From the NCBI GenBank assembly GCA_021851985.1, contig JAJZOS010000033.1, positions 1 through 8,427 of the forward strand: DNA of 8,427 nt. The letters are read 5' to 3'. The notes beneath the pieces were generated by a model, which saw nothing but the letters and a program-made list of their open reading frames with translations, made no database searches and was not told the origin of the DNA. The translations under genes were made by a program, and so were the position numbers. This DNA comes from Microcaldota archaeon. Lineage in GTDB: Archaea > Micrarchaeota > Micrarchaeia > Micrarchaeales > CABMGC01. Each line of letters opens with the position of its first letter. Position 1 is the stretch's first letter. Of this stretch, positions 6,904-8,427 are shown piece after piece.

Positions 6904-6927
6904 GTCTGAGATGTGTTCGCAGCGATT
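6897..6927. repeat. Partial hairpin element, copy C (hairpin missing)
   Basis: CCTTCTTGTCTGAGATGTG matches the left end of copies A and B (16 of 19 against B). It then passes directly to TTCGCAGCGATTGG, resembling their right end (CTTCGAGCGATGG in B). The right stem arm and loop are absent, as if the hairpin had been deleted. It lies in the short divergent space between the SnoaL-like gene and the plus-strand membrane-protein gene. Confidence 0.5.
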
Positions 6928-6933
6928 GGACAT

Positions 6934-6943
6934 AAACTTAAAT
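6934..6943 (+). promoter_or_regulatory. TATA-like box of the membrane-protein gene
   Basis: AAACTTAAAT lies about 17-26 nt upstream of the ATG at 6960 and 23-32 nt upstream of the ATG at 6966. It overlaps the alternative ATG at 6942, which argues against that more upstream start. Confidence 0.4.
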
Positions 6944-6959
6944 GCTTTGGTTGGTAGAT

Positions 6960-7460
6960 ATGTTTATGAAAAGCAGAATACTCAAACGATATGGTCTGGA
7001 GGCCGCAGCGAAGATATTAATCGTTATTGGTTCGCTTCTTGTTCTTTTTTCTTGGATTATGGGAGCCTATTATTTTGAATCTGCAGGAAAGATTGTGCTC
7101 TTTATAGTACCATTAATATTCACATGCGTTTCTGCGCTGCTCCTGCTGGTAATCAGATACCGCTATACATTATTCGAAAAGTACCCGTATCTTATGAATC
7201 TTCCTTAGTTATTTTATCGCATCGGAGAGCAAAAGGGCACAAATAAACAGAGTGCTGCATTCAGCATGATCTTCACGGTGCATGCGTTGGTATTGGCTTT
7301 TATTGGTTTCTTGAGCCTTATTTTGACAATATCTATAGGCTCTGGAATAAATAGAAGAATGGTTTCTCCACTTCTATACATATACCTGGCAACAGTGGCG
7401 ATACTTGTTGTGGCTGTACTGATGCTGTACCGTAGAATTTACATCAAATTTGCGAAATGA
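6960..7460 (+). pseudogene. Four-helix membrane protein interrupted by an in-frame TAG
   Basis: Two short open frames lie in the same reading frame, separated only by TAG at 7206-7208. The first (6960-7208) has two membrane helices, about residues 13-35 (AAAKILIVIGSLLVLFSWIMGA) and 43-63 (IVLFIVPLIFTCVSALLLLVI), then ends YPYLMNLP. Reading through the TAG gives LFYRIGEQKGTNKQSAAF and then two more helices (VHALVLAFIGFLSLILTI; SPLLYIYLATVAILVVAVLML) and a basic tail, to a TGA at 7458-7460. The linker after the TAG looks coding and has no other stop. If translated separately, the second half could start at ATG 7266 with no clear ribosome binding site. A single base change in one gene is the simplest explanation. 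TAG is used as the ordinary terminal stop by three other genes here, so routine recoding is unlikely. Family not recognised. Confidence 0.62.
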
Positions 7461-7465
7461 CTCTT

Positions 7466-7478
7466 GAGGTATTTAATT
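7466..7478 (+). promoter_or_regulatory. BRE/TATA-like promoter of the second DUF1801 gene
   Basis: GAGGTATTTAATT has the same purine block plus T/A core seen at other genes. It lies 20 nt upstream of the ATG at 7490 and 29 nt upstream of the ATG at 7499, so the spacing favours the latter as a leaderless start. Confidence 0.4.
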
Positions 7479-7489
7479 GAGGCGACTAT

Positions 7490-7912
7490 ATGAAAAACAT
7501 GAGCAGCAGGTCGAATGGGCTAACAAAGGAGGAGATAGAGGCAATGAAAGAGCGAATAACAGAACAAAGAGCAGGCAAGCAAAACGGCGAGGCAGATCTT
7601 TTTGCTAAGATCGATGCCATGCCAGAACCAGACAGGGGCATGGCCAAGAGAGTTCACGCAATCATCAAAGCCGCTGCTCCTGGCTTAACACCAAGAACGT
7701 GGTATGGAATGCCTGCATATTCAAAGAGCGATAGTGTCATATGTTGGTTCCAACCGGCAAGTAAGTTTAAGACGAGATATATTACATTGGGCTTCAGCGA
7801 CAAAGCGCATCTAGATGAAGGTAACATGTGGCCAACAGTATTTGCAATCACTAAGTTGAGTAAAGCAGAGGAGACTAAGATCACATCGTTGGTGAAGAAG
7901 GCAGTAAGCTGA
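7490..7912 (+). CDS. DUF1801 protein of bacterial type, 140 aa
   Basis: Second member of the DUF1801 superfamily in the window, but a different subfamily from the minus-strand one. It has an extra N-terminal charged helix, GLTKEEIEAMKERITEQRA, then DLFAKIDAMPEPDRGMAKRVH, the AAAPGLTPRTWYGMPAY core motif, WFQPASKFKTRYITLGFSD, LDEGNMWPTVFAITKLS and a final helix ending LVKKAVS. From memory this arrangement, including the EAMKER start and the MWPT-FA-T-L block, closely resembles proteins common in actinobacteria and other bacteria, so transfer from bacteria is likely. Function is unproven. Either ATG 7490 (GAGG 7 nt upstream) or ATG 7499 may be the start; 7499 fits the family's N-terminus better. 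The stop TGA is followed by a hairpin and T-tract. Confidence 0.9.
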   Translation: MKNMSSRSNGLTKEEIEAMKERITEQRAGKQNGEADLFAKIDAMPEPDRGMAKRVHAIIKAAAPGLTPRTWYGMPAYSKSDSVICWFQPASKFKTRYITLGFSDKAHLDEGNMWPTVFAITKLSKAEETKITSLVKKAVS

Positions 7913-7928
7913 AAATGTTGTGTATGGA

Positions 7929-7953
7929 CCTCTTGGGACAAGGGAGGTTTTTT
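7929..7953 (+). terminator. Hairpin plus T6 after the DUF1801 gene, overlapping the next promoter
   Basis: CCTCTTG (7929-7935) can pair imperfectly with CAAGGGAGG (7939-7947), and six T residues follow. Placed 16 nt after the DUF1801 stop, it resembles an intrinsic terminator; in archaea the T-tract alone can terminate. The same GGAGG-TTTTTTAAG also fits a BRE/TATA box, with the core at 7948-7955 lying 26-33 nt upstream of the ATG at 7981. The two roles cannot be separated by eye. Confidence 0.45.
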
Positions 7954-7980
7954 AAGTTTATTATGCAACATCAATTAATT

Positions 7981-8421
7981 ATGGCGATCAGGTATTGGGA
8001 GTATGAAGACGCTCCATTTAAAGAAAAGCTTAAGGAACCAAATGTCAAGGAGATTGCCAAAGTGTATTTTGATAATGAGACTAAAGCATACCGTTTTTCA
8101 AAAGCACTCAGTGAAGTTAAAAAGAAGGGAGGTATAAAGCTTAGGGACTGCGGCGAAGAACTGCCGATAGCAACATGGAAAAGGTATCTTGACTTCGGAG
8201 TCATGATTGGTATTCTCAAGCATGAGGATGGAATATACTCATTTACTGATCGTTATTCAAAGCCTTTCAGGAATGTATCCCTTTATATCAAAGCCTGGAT
8301 AGAGTCAAAAAAAGAAGATGATCTTTCACTTCTTTTTGCAAATGCGAGAATTGAAAAACAAACGAAGAGAGGGGGAAGGGTAGCAGCAATGCCATCGAAA
8401 CAGCAGGAGCAGCGGCTTTGA
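7981..8421 (+). CDS. Small basic unknown protein, possible winged-helix fold
   Basis: 146 aa if started at ATG 7981; in-frame ATGs at 7963 and 7915 would extend it, but the TATA-like box at 7948-7955 overlaps or follows them and points to 7981. No signal peptide or membrane helix. The sequence starts MAIRYWEYEDAPFKEKL, followed by a helical stretch (VKEIAKVYFDNETKAYRFSKALSEVKKKG). The segment IATWKRYLDFGVMIGILKHEDGIYSFTDRYSKPF has the helix-then-wing rhythm of a winged helix-turn-helix (recognition helix followed by a beta hairpin), so DNA or RNA binding is possible, but I recognise no named family. The tail is basic and low in complexity (KQTKRGGRVAAMPSKQQEQRL). It ends in TGA six bases before the right edge. 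Confidence 0.68.
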   Translation: MAIRYWEYEDAPFKEKLKEPNVKEIAKVYFDNETKAYRFSKALSEVKKKGGIKLRDCGEELPIATWKRYLDFGVMIGILKHEDGIYSFTDRYSKPFRNVSLYIKAWIESKKEDDLSLLFANARIEKQTKRGGRVAAMPSKQQEQRL

Positions 8422-8427
8422 TGATTG

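Noticed and set aside
5907..6927. CRISPR array
   Set aside because: The repeats are about 0.5 kb apart with genes between them, are diverged from each other, and there are no cas genes.

Overview
The window looks archaeal, most likely from a small-genome DPANN lineage such as Micrarchaeota; the lineage is an inference. The evidence is an aIF1 (SUI1-family) translation factor at the left edge, TATA boxes preceded by purine-rich BRE-like sequence about 25-40 nt upstream of many start codons with little or no Shine-Dalgarno sequence, a tRNA with no encoded CCA, and large secreted proteins dense in N-glycosylation sequons with Thr/Ser-rich linkers.

Layout. Positions 1-724 hold the 3' part of the aIF1 gene and an unrecognised 127-aa gene. 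Positions 725-999 hold no convincing gene but contain a GC-rich inverted repeat directly upstream of a promoter. Positions 1000-2525 hold a secreted sequon-rich protein and then a cytosolic-type unknown gene whose natural ATG is one frame away from its body. That gene's stop codon lies inside a tRNA-Asn(GTT) gene (2516-2587). From 2633 to 6859 three genes run on the minus strand: a 1059-aa surface glycoprotein, a DUF1801 (YdhG-like) protein and a SnoaL/NTF2-like protein. From 6960 to the right edge the plus strand carries a four-helix membrane protein split by an in-frame TAG, a second and different DUF1801 protein of bacterial type, and a small basic unknown protein.

The most interesting structure is in the gene junctions of the minus-strand run. 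A 58-nt element with a perfect 8-bp hairpin occurs at 5907-5964 and 6426-6483, ungapped and with one compensatory base-pair change. A partial copy lacking the hairpin lies at about 6897-6927. The right end of the element matches, at 18-19 of 21 positions, the last 11 bases of the tRNA-Asn gene plus its 3' flank (2577-2597). The minus-strand genes are therefore each bounded by direct repeats related to a tRNA 3' end. This is what successive site-specific integrations at that tRNA would leave, or a cassette-like array of single genes. Two of the three bounded genes belong to families best known from bacteria, consistent with acquired cargo. No integrase is visible in the window.

The genes do not form one obvious pathway. 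The left side looks like ordinary chromosome (translation factor, tRNA, surface protein). The right side looks like an accessory zone of small horizontally acquired genes, mostly with their own promoters.
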